Source of the DNA: JBHHYN01 sp046757565
GTDB lineage: Bacteria > Pseudomonadota > Gammaproteobacteria > Eutrophobiales > Eutrophobiaceae
Assembly (NCBI GenBank): GCA_046757565.1
Contig: JBHHYN010000168.1
Span: forward strand, 1-5,080
Reading direction: 5' to 3'
Length of the DNA stretch: 5,080 bases
The notes under the pieces were generated by a model. The model was not told the origin of the DNA. It did no database searches and saw nothing but the letters and a program-made list of their open reading frames with translations. Each line of letters starts with the position of its first letter. The first letter of the stretch is position 1. Positions 1 through 5,080 of the stretch are shown here, piece after piece. Made by a program: the position numbers and the translations under genes.

Positions 1-12
1 CTACCTCCTCCT

Positions 13-20
13 TCCATGGA
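13..20. repeat. 8-bp perfect palindrome TCCATGGA
   Basis: Positions 13-20 read the same on both strands. On the minus strand the palindrome is followed directly by AGGAGGAGG. It is the leftmost member of the hairpin cluster that runs to about 188. Taken alone, an 8-bp palindrome is weak evidence; it is listed because of its neighbours. Confidence 0.45.
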
Positions 21-26
21 GTCGTC

Positions 27-40
27 CTGCATCCATGCAG
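27..40. repeat. Short hairpin, CTGCAT-CC-ATGCAG
   Basis: This is a perfect 6-bp inverted repeat with a 2-base centre. On the minus strand it reads with an ATGGATG core and is followed by GACGAC, so the junction reads GGAC. The same ATGGATG core occurs on the plus strand in the hairpin at 98-113, which suggests the two belong to one repeat type in opposite orientations. Function unknown. Confidence 0.6.
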
Positions 41-56
41 TCGTGCGTCGCTCTAT

Positions 57-76
57 CGACTCCATCCCTGGAGTCG
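57..76. repeat. 8-bp stem hairpin with TCCC loop
   Basis: CGACTCCA at 57-64 pairs perfectly with TGGAGTCG at 69-76 around the 4-base loop TCCC. It is one of the two strongest hairpins in the cluster and would fold in RNA or single-stranded DNA. No T-run follows on either strand, so it is not a typical intrinsic terminator. On the minus strand the inner part reads AGGGATGGA, close to the ATGGATG core of its neighbours. Confidence 0.65.
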
Positions 77-97
77 TCTGGTGGGGAGCATGTGCGA

Positions 98-113
98 CCA
101 TCATGGATGATGG
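98..113. repeat. 7-bp stem hairpin, CCATCAT-GG-ATGATGG
   Basis: This is a perfect 7-bp inverted repeat with a 2-base centre. GGAGT begins at its last base (113-117). The plus strand carries the ATGGATG core, the opposite orientation to the copy at 27-40. It is the first member of the right-hand half of the cluster. Confidence 0.6.
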
Positions 114-116
114 GAG

Positions 117-129
117 TGCAGAATATGCA
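117..129. repeat. Small hairpin, TGCA-GAATA-TGCA
   Basis: A 4-bp stem closes a 5-base loop. It would be negligible alone, but it follows the hairpin at 98-113 closely and is itself followed directly by GGAGC (130-134), the same junction seen after the hairpin at 168-188. Confidence 0.4.
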
Positions 130-167
130 GGAGCAATTATCTGCCGCTCAAAACGCATCAGAACAAG

Positions 168-188
168 TTACCTACAGGACGTAGGTAA
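168..188. repeat. 8-bp stem hairpin with AGGAC loop
   Basis: TTACCTAC at 168-175 pairs perfectly with GTAGGTAA at 181-188 around the loop AGGAC. GGAGC follows at once (189-193). It is one of the two strongest hairpins in the region. There is no T-run after it, so a terminator role on the plus strand is unlikely. Confidence 0.65.
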
Positions 189-205
189 GGAGCGTAAGCA
201 GGAGC
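185..205 (+). repeat. Imperfect direct repeat GTAAG(CA)GGAGC
   Basis: GTAAGGAGC at 185-193 is followed directly by GTAAGCAGGAGC at 194-205, the same unit with a 2-base insertion. It partly overlaps the right arm of the hairpin at 168-188 and adds to the run of GGAGC words in this region (85-89, 130-134, 189-193 and 201-205). Confidence 0.45.
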
Positions 206-326
206 GGAAGCTTGAGGGCTCGCCAAGCGTTGAAGTTGGTGTAAATGTATTTTCATAGGAAACGGTGAAATCCTTGCCAAACAATGGTTTCAACCCGATT
301 TCCAGCGTACTCATGCAATATGCGGG

Positions 327-3300
327 CTAGCGCTCCTGCGGGATCAGTGGCGCCGGCGCCGCATTCGTTTCCATCCTGGTTTCGGCACGATGAATACGCG
401 CTATCAGGACATAGAAGGCGGGAACAACGAAGAGGGTGAACAGGGTCCCGATACTGAGGCCAGTGGCCACCACCAGGCCAATATCGAAGCGGCTGACTGC
501 ACCGGGACCGGTCGCCGTCAATAGTGGAATCATGGCGACGATCATGGCGACAGTGGTCATAAGGATGGGCCGCAGACGAATGCCGGCGGACCGTTCCACG
601 GCCTGGCGTCTGGAAAGACCCTCACGGGACTGAAGTTGATTGGCAAATTCCACAATAAGTATGCCATTCTTGGCAATCAGTCCCACCAGGGTAATCAGCC
701 CTACCTGGGTGTATATGTTCATGGTGGAGAAACCCAGCATCAAAAAGGCGAGGGCGCTGGCGATGGACATAGGCACGGATACCAGGATGATGAGTGGGTC
801 ACGCCAGCTCTCGAATTGGGCAGCCAGTACCAGGTAGATGACCAGTAGCGACATAAAGAACGTGCTGATGAGCGCCCCCCCCTGCTGGATAAATTGTCTT
901 GAGCTGCCGGTGTAGTCCCAGCTGAAACCACGCGGAAAGATCGCTTTGGCCTGCTCTTCCAGGTAACTCAATGCACTGCCCAGGGTCACGCCCGACGCCA
1001 TCACCCCCTGCACGGTGAGGCTGTTGAGTTGCTGGAACTGGGTGCGCTTGCTTGGTTCCACTGTCTTCTCTACATGGACCACCGACGTCAGTGGCACCAG
1101 GCCGCCGGAGGCAGTGCGCAGATAGTAGTCGTCGAGCTTGCCGGTGTCGAAACGGGACGGCTGGGTGACCTGGGGGACGACTTTATAGCTGCGGCCGGCC
1201 AGGCTGAAACGATTCACATAATGCCCGCCAAGCAGGGTGGCCAGGTTGCGGCCAATCTCCCGCATGGAGATGCCCAGATCGGCGGCGCGGTTACGATCGA
1301 TGACAATGGTGGATCTGGGCCGGGCAAGCTTGATGCTCTTCTGCAGGAAGGAGAAGCGGCCGCTCTCCATGGCGCGGGCAATGAGCTGGTCCGCCGCCTT
1401 ATCTATTGCGGCATAGCCGCCTTCTGAAACGATAACGAATTGCAGGGGCATGCCGCGGCCCGCACCCGGCAGGCTCGGACGTGCTATCACTGCCGTCTGC
1501 AGACCGGCGATATTTCTTAGCTTGGCCCGTACCTCCGGTTGGATCTCCATCTGTGAGCGCCGGCGCTGTGATGGTGGTATCATCTTGATTCCGCCGTATA
1601 ACAGGTTGGTATCGCCACGGAAACCGAGCAACAGGAAGCTCCGCTTGTACTCGGGGAGAGTCTTTAATACATCGATAATCTGGTGGCCATACATCTCGTT
1701 ATACTTCAAGGTGGCGGTCTCAGGACCGCTGGCAATCAGGAACAGAATGCTCTGGTCTTCGGTGGGCGCCAGCTCCTTTTGCGTCATGTTGAACATGAAG
1801 TAGATACTGATCAACACCGCTGCGGCAAATATCATGATGGTGGATGGATATTCCAGTGTACGATGCAATACCCTCACATAGAGAGTTGCCAGAGCGGTGA
1901 AGAACCGTTCTACCATGTTCTCGAAGCGTCCGGATTGACCTGCCGGTTTGAGTACCCTGGAACTGAGCATGGGTGACAGCGTAAGCGCTACTACGCCGGA
2001 AATAAGTACCGCACCGGCCAGGGAGAAAGCGAATTCCGTAAACATGATGCCTGCCAGCCCGCCCATGAAACCAATGGGGGCGTAGACCGCCAACAGGGTG
2101 GTGGTCATGGCGATGATGGGCAGGCCCAGTTCGCGGGCGCCGTCCAGGGCCGCCTGAAATCGTGTCTTACCCATCTGGATGTGACGGTGCACGTTCTCCA
2201 CGACAACGATGGCGTCGTCTACCACCAGACCTATTGCCAGCACCATGGCGAGCAGCGTCAGCAGGTTAATGGAGAAACCCATTGCCAGCATCAGAAATGC
2301 GCCGCCGATCAACGACAACGGTACTGCGACCGCCGGGACGATGGCGGCCCGCACTGAGCCCAGGGACAGATAGATCACCACCAGCACGATGCTGACCGCC
2401 ATGGCCAGGGTGCGGAATACCTCGTTGATGGAGTCCTCGATGAATTCGCTGGCGTCATAGACGATCTGCACCACCAGTCCTGCCGGCACCAGTGCCCTGA
2501 TCTCCTTCATGGTGTCGTGTATGTGGTGTGCCACAGTGAGCGGGTTGGCGCCCGGTGCCTGTTCTATGGCGATAAACACGGCCGCCTTGCCATTGTTCCA
2601 GGTAGAGGAGTCATAGTCTTCGGAGCCGAGTTCTGTCTCCGCCACGTCCCTCAGTCGGACCAGCGTCCCGTTCTCGTTGCGTACGACCAGGTTACGGAAG
2701 TCCTGTCCACGGGCCACGTCAGTAGTGGCGCTAAGATCAATCCCTACATAATCCCCCTTGGTCCTGCCTGCGCCCGACAGGTAGTTATTGGCGCGCAGTA
2801 CATCATACACATCACCGGCGGTAACCCCCAGTGCTGCCATGCGCTTCGGGTCCAGCCAGATACGCATGGCGTAGGTGCGGTTGCCGATGAGACGGGCCGT
2901 GCCTACTCCCGGTATGGACTGCAGCTTGGGCTGCACCACGCGCAGGACGTAGTCGGTGATCTGCGGCGGTTTCATGCTGTCGCTGTAGAAAGAGAGATAC
3001 ATCAGCGCCGTCGAACTGCCGGTCTGTGAGGTGATTACCGGGTCCTCCGCCTCTTCGGGCAACACATTACGCTGGCTGGCAACCTTTGCCTGGATATCCG
3101 CTACTGCCGCGTTCGGATCGAAGTTCAGGCGCATGTGCGCCTCGATGGTGGAGACGCCCTGGCGGCTGATCGAGGAGAGATAGTCGATGCCGTCAGCCTC
3201 GGCAATGGCCTGTTGCAGGGGGGTGGTGATAAAGCCTTTTACCAACTCACCGCTGGCACCAGGGTAACTGGTGCTGACCGTCACCACCGTGTCCTGGGTG

Positions 3301-3416
3301 GCCGGGTACTGACGGACCTCGAGTGAAAATATGGCGCGCAGTCCCAGTACGAGAATAAGCAGACTGACCACACTGGCCAGTACCGGACGCTGAATGAACA
3401 GGTCGGTGAATTTCAT
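327..3416 (-). CDS. RND multidrug efflux transporter permease (HAE1 family, MexK/AcrB-like)
   Basis: This 1029-residue protein is the proton-driven inner-membrane pump of a tripartite efflux system. It takes substrate from the periplasm or outer leaflet and passes it to an outer-membrane channel, working as a trimer. The length fits the family (AcrB about 1049, MexK about 1025). The N-terminus starts with the typical MKFTDLFIQRPVLA, followed by TM1 (about 10-29), a large periplasmic loop (30-332), TM2-TM6 (about 333-485), TM7 (about 524-543), a second large loop (545-845) and TM8-TM12 (about 846-1002). The proton relay is intact: D400 and D401 in GLVVDDAIVVVEN (AcrB D407/D408), K916 in GLIAKNGILIVEF (AcrB K940) and R947 in RLRP (AcrB R971). 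The ATG overlaps the TGA of the adaptor gene as ATGA, and AGGA lies 9 bases upstream, so the two are translationally coupled. I see no cysteine in the protein. Substrates cannot be inferred; MexJK-type is the closest match from memory. Confidence 0.96.
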   Translation of the reverse strand: MKFTDLFIQRPVLASVVSLLILVLGLRAIFSLEVRQYPATQDTVVTVSTSYPGASGELVKGFITTPLQQAIAEADGIDYLSSISRQGVSTIEAHMRLNFDPNAAVADIQAKVASQRNVLPEEAEDPVITSQTGSSTALMYLSFYSDSMKPPQITDYVLRVVQPKLQSIPGVGTARLIGNRTYAMRIWLDPKRMAALGVTAGDVYDVLRANNYLSGAGRTKGDYVGIDLSATTDVARGQDFRNLVVRNENGTLVRLRDVAETELGSEDYDSSTWNNGKAAVFIAIEQAPGANPLTVAHHIHDTMKEIRALVPAGLVVQIVYDASEFIEDSINEVFRTLAMAVSIVLVVIYLSLGSVRAAIVPAVAVPLSLIGGAFLMLAMGFSINLLTLLAMVLAIGLVVDDAIVVVENVHRHIQMGKTRFQAALDGARELGLPIIAMTTTLLAVYAPIGFMGGLAGIMFTEFAFSLAGAVLISGVVALTLSPMLSSRVLKPAGQSGRFENMVERFFTALATLYVRVLHRTLEYPSTIMIFAAAVLISIYFMFNMTQKELAPTEDQSILFLIASGPETATLKYNEMYGHQIIDVLKTLPEYKRSFLLLGFRGDTNLLYGGIKMIPPSQRRRSQMEIQPEVRAKLRNIAGLQTAVIARPSLPGAGRGMPLQFVIVSEGGYAAIDKAADQLIARAMESGRFSFLQKSIKLARPRSTIVIDRNRAADLGISMREIGRNLATLLGGHYVNRFSLAGRSYKVVPQVTQPSRFDTGKLDDYYLRTASGGLVPLTSVVHVEKTVEPSKRTQFQQLNSLTVQGVMASGVTLGSALSYLEEQAKAIFPRGFSWDYTGSSRQFIQQGGALISTFFMSLLVIYLVLAAQFESWRDPLIILVSVPMSIASALAFLMLGFSTMNIYTQVGLITLVGLIAKNGILIVEFANQLQSREGLSRRQAVERSAGIRLRPILMTTVAMIVAMIPLLTATGPGAVSRFDIGLVVATGLSIGTLFTLFVVPAFYVLIARIHRAETRMETNAAPAPLIPQER

Positions 3417-4507
3417 GTGCGGTTGTCCTGCCCGCCGGGATAGGGTTTGTTGTCCAGAGTGACCCGCATACCGTTACGTAGTTTAATTTGACCGGCGCTG
3501 ACCACGCGCTCATTAAGGTGAAGCCCGGCGCGGATTTCCACCCTGCCTTGCCGCCTCTCGCCCGTTTCGATCTGGCGGCGTTGCACCGTGAGGCCATGAT
3601 CACCGGGAATGACAACAAATACCGAGTCGCCATAGGGGTTGAAGGTGATAGCTGTGTCAGGCAGGGTCAGAACTGTTTTTTTACCGGATAACAGGATCTT
3701 GATTTCCGCGAACATACCGGGGTGCAAGAGTTGTCCGGGGTTCTGCAGGGTAGCGCGCACCTTCACTGTGCGTGTCCCCTCATCAACACCCGAATTCAGG
3801 GCGGTGATGTGACCGTTGAAGATCTGATCCGTGTACGCCTGGACATGTACTTCTACCTTCAGGTCTTGTTTCAGGCTTGACAGATGGCGTTCCGGTAGGG
3901 AGAAATCTGCGTAGATGGGATCCAGCGCCTGCAAGGTTACGATGGGAGAGCCGGGCGCCAGGTATTGGCCGATATCCACCTGGCGGATCCCGAGCATACC
4001 GCTGAACGGTGCCTGGATCTGTTTTTTGTCAATCAAAGCCCGTTTTGCCTGCACCGCCGATCTGGCTTCATCGAGCAGGGCCCTGGCTTCGTCGTATTCG
4101 GATTTTGAAACGGAGTTGTTGGTCAGGAGTTTCTTCCTTCGTTGAAACCTGATCTGGGCCAGCCGTTGTGAAGCCAGTAGTCCATTGAGTTCCGCCAGGT
4201 CGGTGCTGGTATCCAGCTCCACCAGCATATCACCTTGCTTGATCGTCTGGCCCGACCGAAACCGGATAGCGCTGACTTTGCCGGCAATTTCGTTGGAGAC
4301 ATAAATCCCGGACACAGCCACCATGCTCCCCACAGTGGACAGATAGGGCTGCCAGCTCACCTGTTTCACCCGGGTCACCGCCACCACGGCAGGCGGAGGC
4401 GGTTTCATGTTCTTTTTATCCTCCTGGATCTGGCGGAATTTCAAGCCGAAGACACCCCCGAAGACAAGGCTGACCAGCAACAGGATGAGCATTAATCGTT
4501 TAATCAT
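3413..4507 (-). CDS. RND efflux periplasmic adaptor subunit (membrane fusion protein, MexJ/AcrA-like)
   Basis: This 364-residue HlyD/AcrA-family adaptor bridges the inner-membrane pump and an outer-membrane channel. Residues 5-22 form one hydrophobic segment that serves as a signal peptide or N-terminal anchor; there is no cysteine, so it is not a lipoprotein, unlike AcrA and MexA. Two lipoyl half-motifs lie at about 67-100 and 163-196 and flank an alpha-helical hairpin (about 101-162). The hairpin tip carries R123-x3-L127-x6-S134, the conserved channel-docking motif of TolC/OprM-type adaptors. The beta-barrel (about 200-275) and membrane-proximal domain (about 280-352) follow. AAGGA 7 bases before the ATG at 4507 supports the start; another ATG at 4512 is out of frame. 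Size and order match MexJ (about 367 residues) followed by MexK. It is the first gene of the operon, with a 127-bp leader before the insertion sequence end. Confidence 0.95.
   Translation of the reverse strand: MIKRLMLILLLVSLVFGGVFGLKFRQIQEDKKNMKPPPPAVVAVTRVKQVSWQPYLSTVGSMVAVSGIYVSNEIAGKVSAIRFRSGQTIKQGDMLVELDTSTDLAELNGLLASQRLAQIRFQRRKKLLTNNSVSKSEYDEARALLDEARSAVQAKRALIDKKQIQAPFSGMLGIRQVDIGQYLAPGSPIVTLQALDPIYADFSLPERHLSSLKQDLKVEVHVQAYTDQIFNGHITALNSGVDEGTRTVKVRATLQNPGQLLHPGMFAEIKILLSGKKTVLTLPDTAITFNPYGDSVFVVIPGDHGLTVQRRQIETGERRQGRVEIRAGLHLNERVVSAGQIKLRNGMRVTLDNKPYPGGQDNRT
3426..3429 (-). promoter_or_regulatory. Ribosome binding site of the permease gene
   Basis: AGGA on the minus strand lies 9 bases before the permease ATG, inside the last codons of the adaptor gene. 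Together with the ATGA start/stop overlap it fixes the permease start and supports coupled translation. Confidence 0.7.
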
Positions 4508-4514
4508 GTCATGT

Positions 4515-4519
4515 TCCTT
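4515..4519 (-). promoter_or_regulatory. Ribosome binding site of the adaptor gene
   Basis: AAGGA on the minus strand, 7 bases before the ATG at 4505-4507. It is a near-ideal Shine-Dalgarno sequence and decides the start of the adaptor. Confidence 0.75.
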
Positions 4520-4599
4520 GTCGTGTTCCTGTAATTGGAATCCTGGGTGGGGAAGAAGTTCTGGAATAAGGGGATCGCTTAGGGTGACTCTGGTTAATT

Positions 4600-4613
4600 C
4601 ATTCTACAGAATG
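4600..4613. promoter_or_regulatory. 14-bp palindrome, candidate operator of the efflux operon
   Basis: CATTCT-AC-AGAATG is a perfect inverted repeat with 6-bp arms and a 2-base centre, 93 bp upstream of the adaptor start. Pumps of this type are commonly controlled by TetR-family repressors that bind palindromes of about this size near the promoter, so an operator role fits. This is inference: no regulator gene is in the window and the palindrome matches no operator I can name. Confidence 0.35.
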
Positions 4614-4625
4614 CGAATAATATCA

Positions 4626-4634
4626 TGTTTAGAG
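4626..4634. repeat. Candidate 9-bp target site next to the insertion sequence end
   Basis: IS10-type elements duplicate 9 bp of target with the preferred sequence NGCTNAGCN. The 9 bases outside the terminus, TGTTTAGAG, match four of the six fixed positions (G, T, A, G). The partner copy would lie beyond the right edge, so the duplication cannot be confirmed here. Confidence 0.35.
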
Positions 4635-4656
4635 CTGAGGGATCCCCACAAAATTA
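4635..4656. repeat. Terminal inverted repeat of the IS10-type element (inside-end type)
   Basis: The outermost bases are CTGAGGGATCCCCACAAAAT. Against the IS10 inside end as I remember it (CTGAGAGATCCCC then TCATAATT), 18 of the first 21 positions agree. The repeat contains a GATC (4641-4644), as the IS10 inside end does and its outside end does not. It ends at the transposase stop codon (4654-4656), the compact layout of IS10. The matching repeat is outside the window. Confidence 0.8.
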
Positions 4657-5080
4657 AAGCAATTCATCGAGAGTTCTCGCCAATAGAGCCAAGGTATTCA
4701 TGACCGACATCAAGGTCTTATCATCAATGTGATATCGGCGGTCGCCAACGACTTCTCTGCCTAAATATATGTAGGACAGCACACGTCGATGAGAGATGGT
4801 ATTGGCTTGCAAACTCTTGTGATAATTTTTGTAGTATGCCGCATAGCCTATGACCCATAAAACAAACAGGATGAGTGCGGCAATCAGCAGTAAGTTATCA
4901 TATCTTTCCGGTGTCGTTGAGCGGGCATACTCCAGACTGATCCCCAACCGGGCATTCTTGGTGTCTCTAAAGTTCTCCTCTATCTCCATCCTGGTTTTGA
5001 ATAGTCTTATCACCGCATTCGGCTTTTTCGCTATCTTGTCGGGGAGGCGACCTACCAATAGCCAGGGCTCGTTGGCTTTT
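4654..5080 (-). CDS. IS4-family (IS10-type) DDE transposase, C-terminal part, 5' end off the window
   Basis: The C-terminal 141 residues of a transposase that cuts and joins the insertion sequence ends are visible. The frame is open to the right edge. The TTG at 5056-5058 is an internal leucine, not a start, because the upstream codons read K-A-N-E-P-W-L in the usual IS4 style (EPWLL). The IS4 signature Y-x2-R-x3-E-x6-K is present as F-x2-R-x3-E-x6-K: phenylalanine at 4999-5001, arginine at 4990-4992, catalytic glutamate at 4978-4980 and lysine at 4957-4959, within RMEIEENFRDTKN. Downstream, the ERYDNLLLIAA segment and the QANTISHRRVLS segment align by eye with the IS10 transposase (ERFDIMLLIAL, QANTVRNRNVLS). 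The gene ends in a normal TAA with no frameshift in the visible part. Whether the missing part is intact is unknown. Confidence 0.93.
   Translation of the reverse strand, partial: KANEPWLLVGRLPDKIAKKPNAVIRLFKTRMEIEENFRDTKNARLGISLEYARSTTPERYDNLLLIAALILFVLWVIGYAAYYKNYHKSLQANTISHRRVLSYIYLGREVVGDRRYHIDDKTLMSVMNTLALLARTLDELL

Larger units (their letters stand above)
1..326. other. Intergenic region, palindrome-rich, no convincing gene
   Basis: This stretch lies downstream of the efflux permease gene. It holds a cluster of short perfect inverted repeats between about 13 and 188 and a small direct repeat up to 205, listed separately. A plus-strand reading frame is open from the left edge to a TAG stop at 256-258, with an ATG at 16. 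It has no ribosome binding site before that ATG, its first two thirds simply translate the hairpins, and the product resembles no family I know, so I do not call it a gene. Positions 206-326 show no clear feature. No G+C-rich stem followed by a T-run is visible on the minus strand after the permease stop, so no intrinsic terminator can be assigned to the operon. Confidence 0.6.
4508..4634 (-). promoter_or_regulatory. Leader and presumed promoter region of the efflux operon
   Basis: This 127-bp stretch separates the adaptor start from the insertion sequence end. It contains the Shine-Dalgarno sequence and one clear palindrome (4600-4613). I searched the minus strand for sigma-70 hexamers. TATTAT (4617-4622) and TAGAAT (within the palindrome) each match the -10 consensus at five of six bases, but neither has a recognisable -35 at 16-18 bases. 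A native promoter may be weak, may need an activator, or may have been separated by the insertion. Confidence 0.4.
4635..5080 (-). mobile_element. IS4-family, IS10-type insertion sequence, transposase-3' end (partial)
   Basis: The element enters from the right edge and ends at 4635. Its terminus and its transposase both match the IS10 branch of the IS4 family. Elements of this group are about 1.3 kb, so roughly 0.9 kb would lie outside the window. Base composition is visibly more AT-rich than the pump operon, consistent with separate origin. The transposase gene reads toward the efflux operon. No intrinsic terminator is visible between the transposase stop and the operon. Confidence 0.85.

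Noticed and set aside
57..76. Hairpin as an intrinsic terminator for a gene left of the window or for the pump operon
   Set aside because: The stem is perfect, but no T-run follows on either strand and it lies about 250 bp past the permease stop.
13..188. CRISPR array or integron attC sites
   Set aside because: The repeats are short, differ in stem sequence and spacing, have no spacers of uniform length, and lack attC core sites (GTTRRRY) in the expected places.
16..258. Plus-strand 80-codon reading frame beginning ATG GAG TCG
   Set aside because: No ribosome binding site before the ATG, no recognisable domain, and most of the frame is made of the hairpin repeats. The frame is also open to the left edge, so a gene fragment cannot be fully excluded.
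1029..1427. Plus-strand 132-codon frame inside the permease gene
   Set aside because: Antisense shadow of a GC-rich coding region; the permease reading is continuous and full of family motifs.
3247..3633. Minus-strand 128-codon frame spanning the adaptor-permease junction
   Set aside because: It is an out-of-frame shadow of two clearly coding genes and its product is low-complexity and unlike any family.
4617..4622. TATTAT as a -10 box with a -35 supplied by the insertion sequence end
   Set aside because: The bases 16-18 upstream fall in the GGATCCCT of the terminus and do not resemble TTGACA, so a hybrid promoter is not supported.

Overview
The window carries three genes, all on the minus strand: a complete two-gene RND efflux operon and the 3' end of an IS4-family, IS10-type insertion sequence. 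The IS ends in the promoter-proximal region of the operon. The pump is a typical HAE1-type tripartite efflux system of Gram-negative bacteria. The mix of a MexJK-sized pump, an IS10-like element and palindrome-rich intergenic DNA suggests a gammaproteobacterium of moderate GC content. The genus cannot be told from the sequence. By eye, the efflux operon is GC-richer than the IS segment.

Layout from left to right. Positions 1-326 have no convincing gene and hold a cluster of small perfect hairpins, several followed directly by GGAG; the orientation of the cluster appears to flip near position 80-95. Positions 327-3416 (minus) encode a 1029-residue RND inner-membrane transporter with its proton-relay residues intact. 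Positions 3413-4507 (minus) encode the 364-residue periplasmic adaptor (membrane fusion protein), which overlaps the transporter gene by 4 bp (ATGA). Positions 4508-4634 are the operon leader, with a clear Shine-Dalgarno sequence and a 14-bp palindrome that could be an operator. Position 4635 is the terminus of an IS10-like element, and the C-terminal part of its transposase runs off the right edge.

The adaptor and the permease would work as a proton-driven drug or solvent exporter with an outer-membrane TolC/OprM-type channel. No channel gene is present in the window, but the adaptor keeps the R-x3-L-x6-S channel-docking motif, so a channel encoded elsewhere is expected. Gene order, protein sizes and absence of a channel gene recall Pseudomonas MexJK, though drug specificity cannot be read from the sequence. 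In that system a TetR-type repressor gene lies next to the operon. Here the IS occupies that side, and its transposase gene points into the pump operon with no terminator visible between them, so IS-driven read-through or loss of normal regulation is a reasonable hypothesis.

I did not find evidence of a wholly new biological system. The most unusual parts are the hairpin array at 13-205 and the IS-operon junction.
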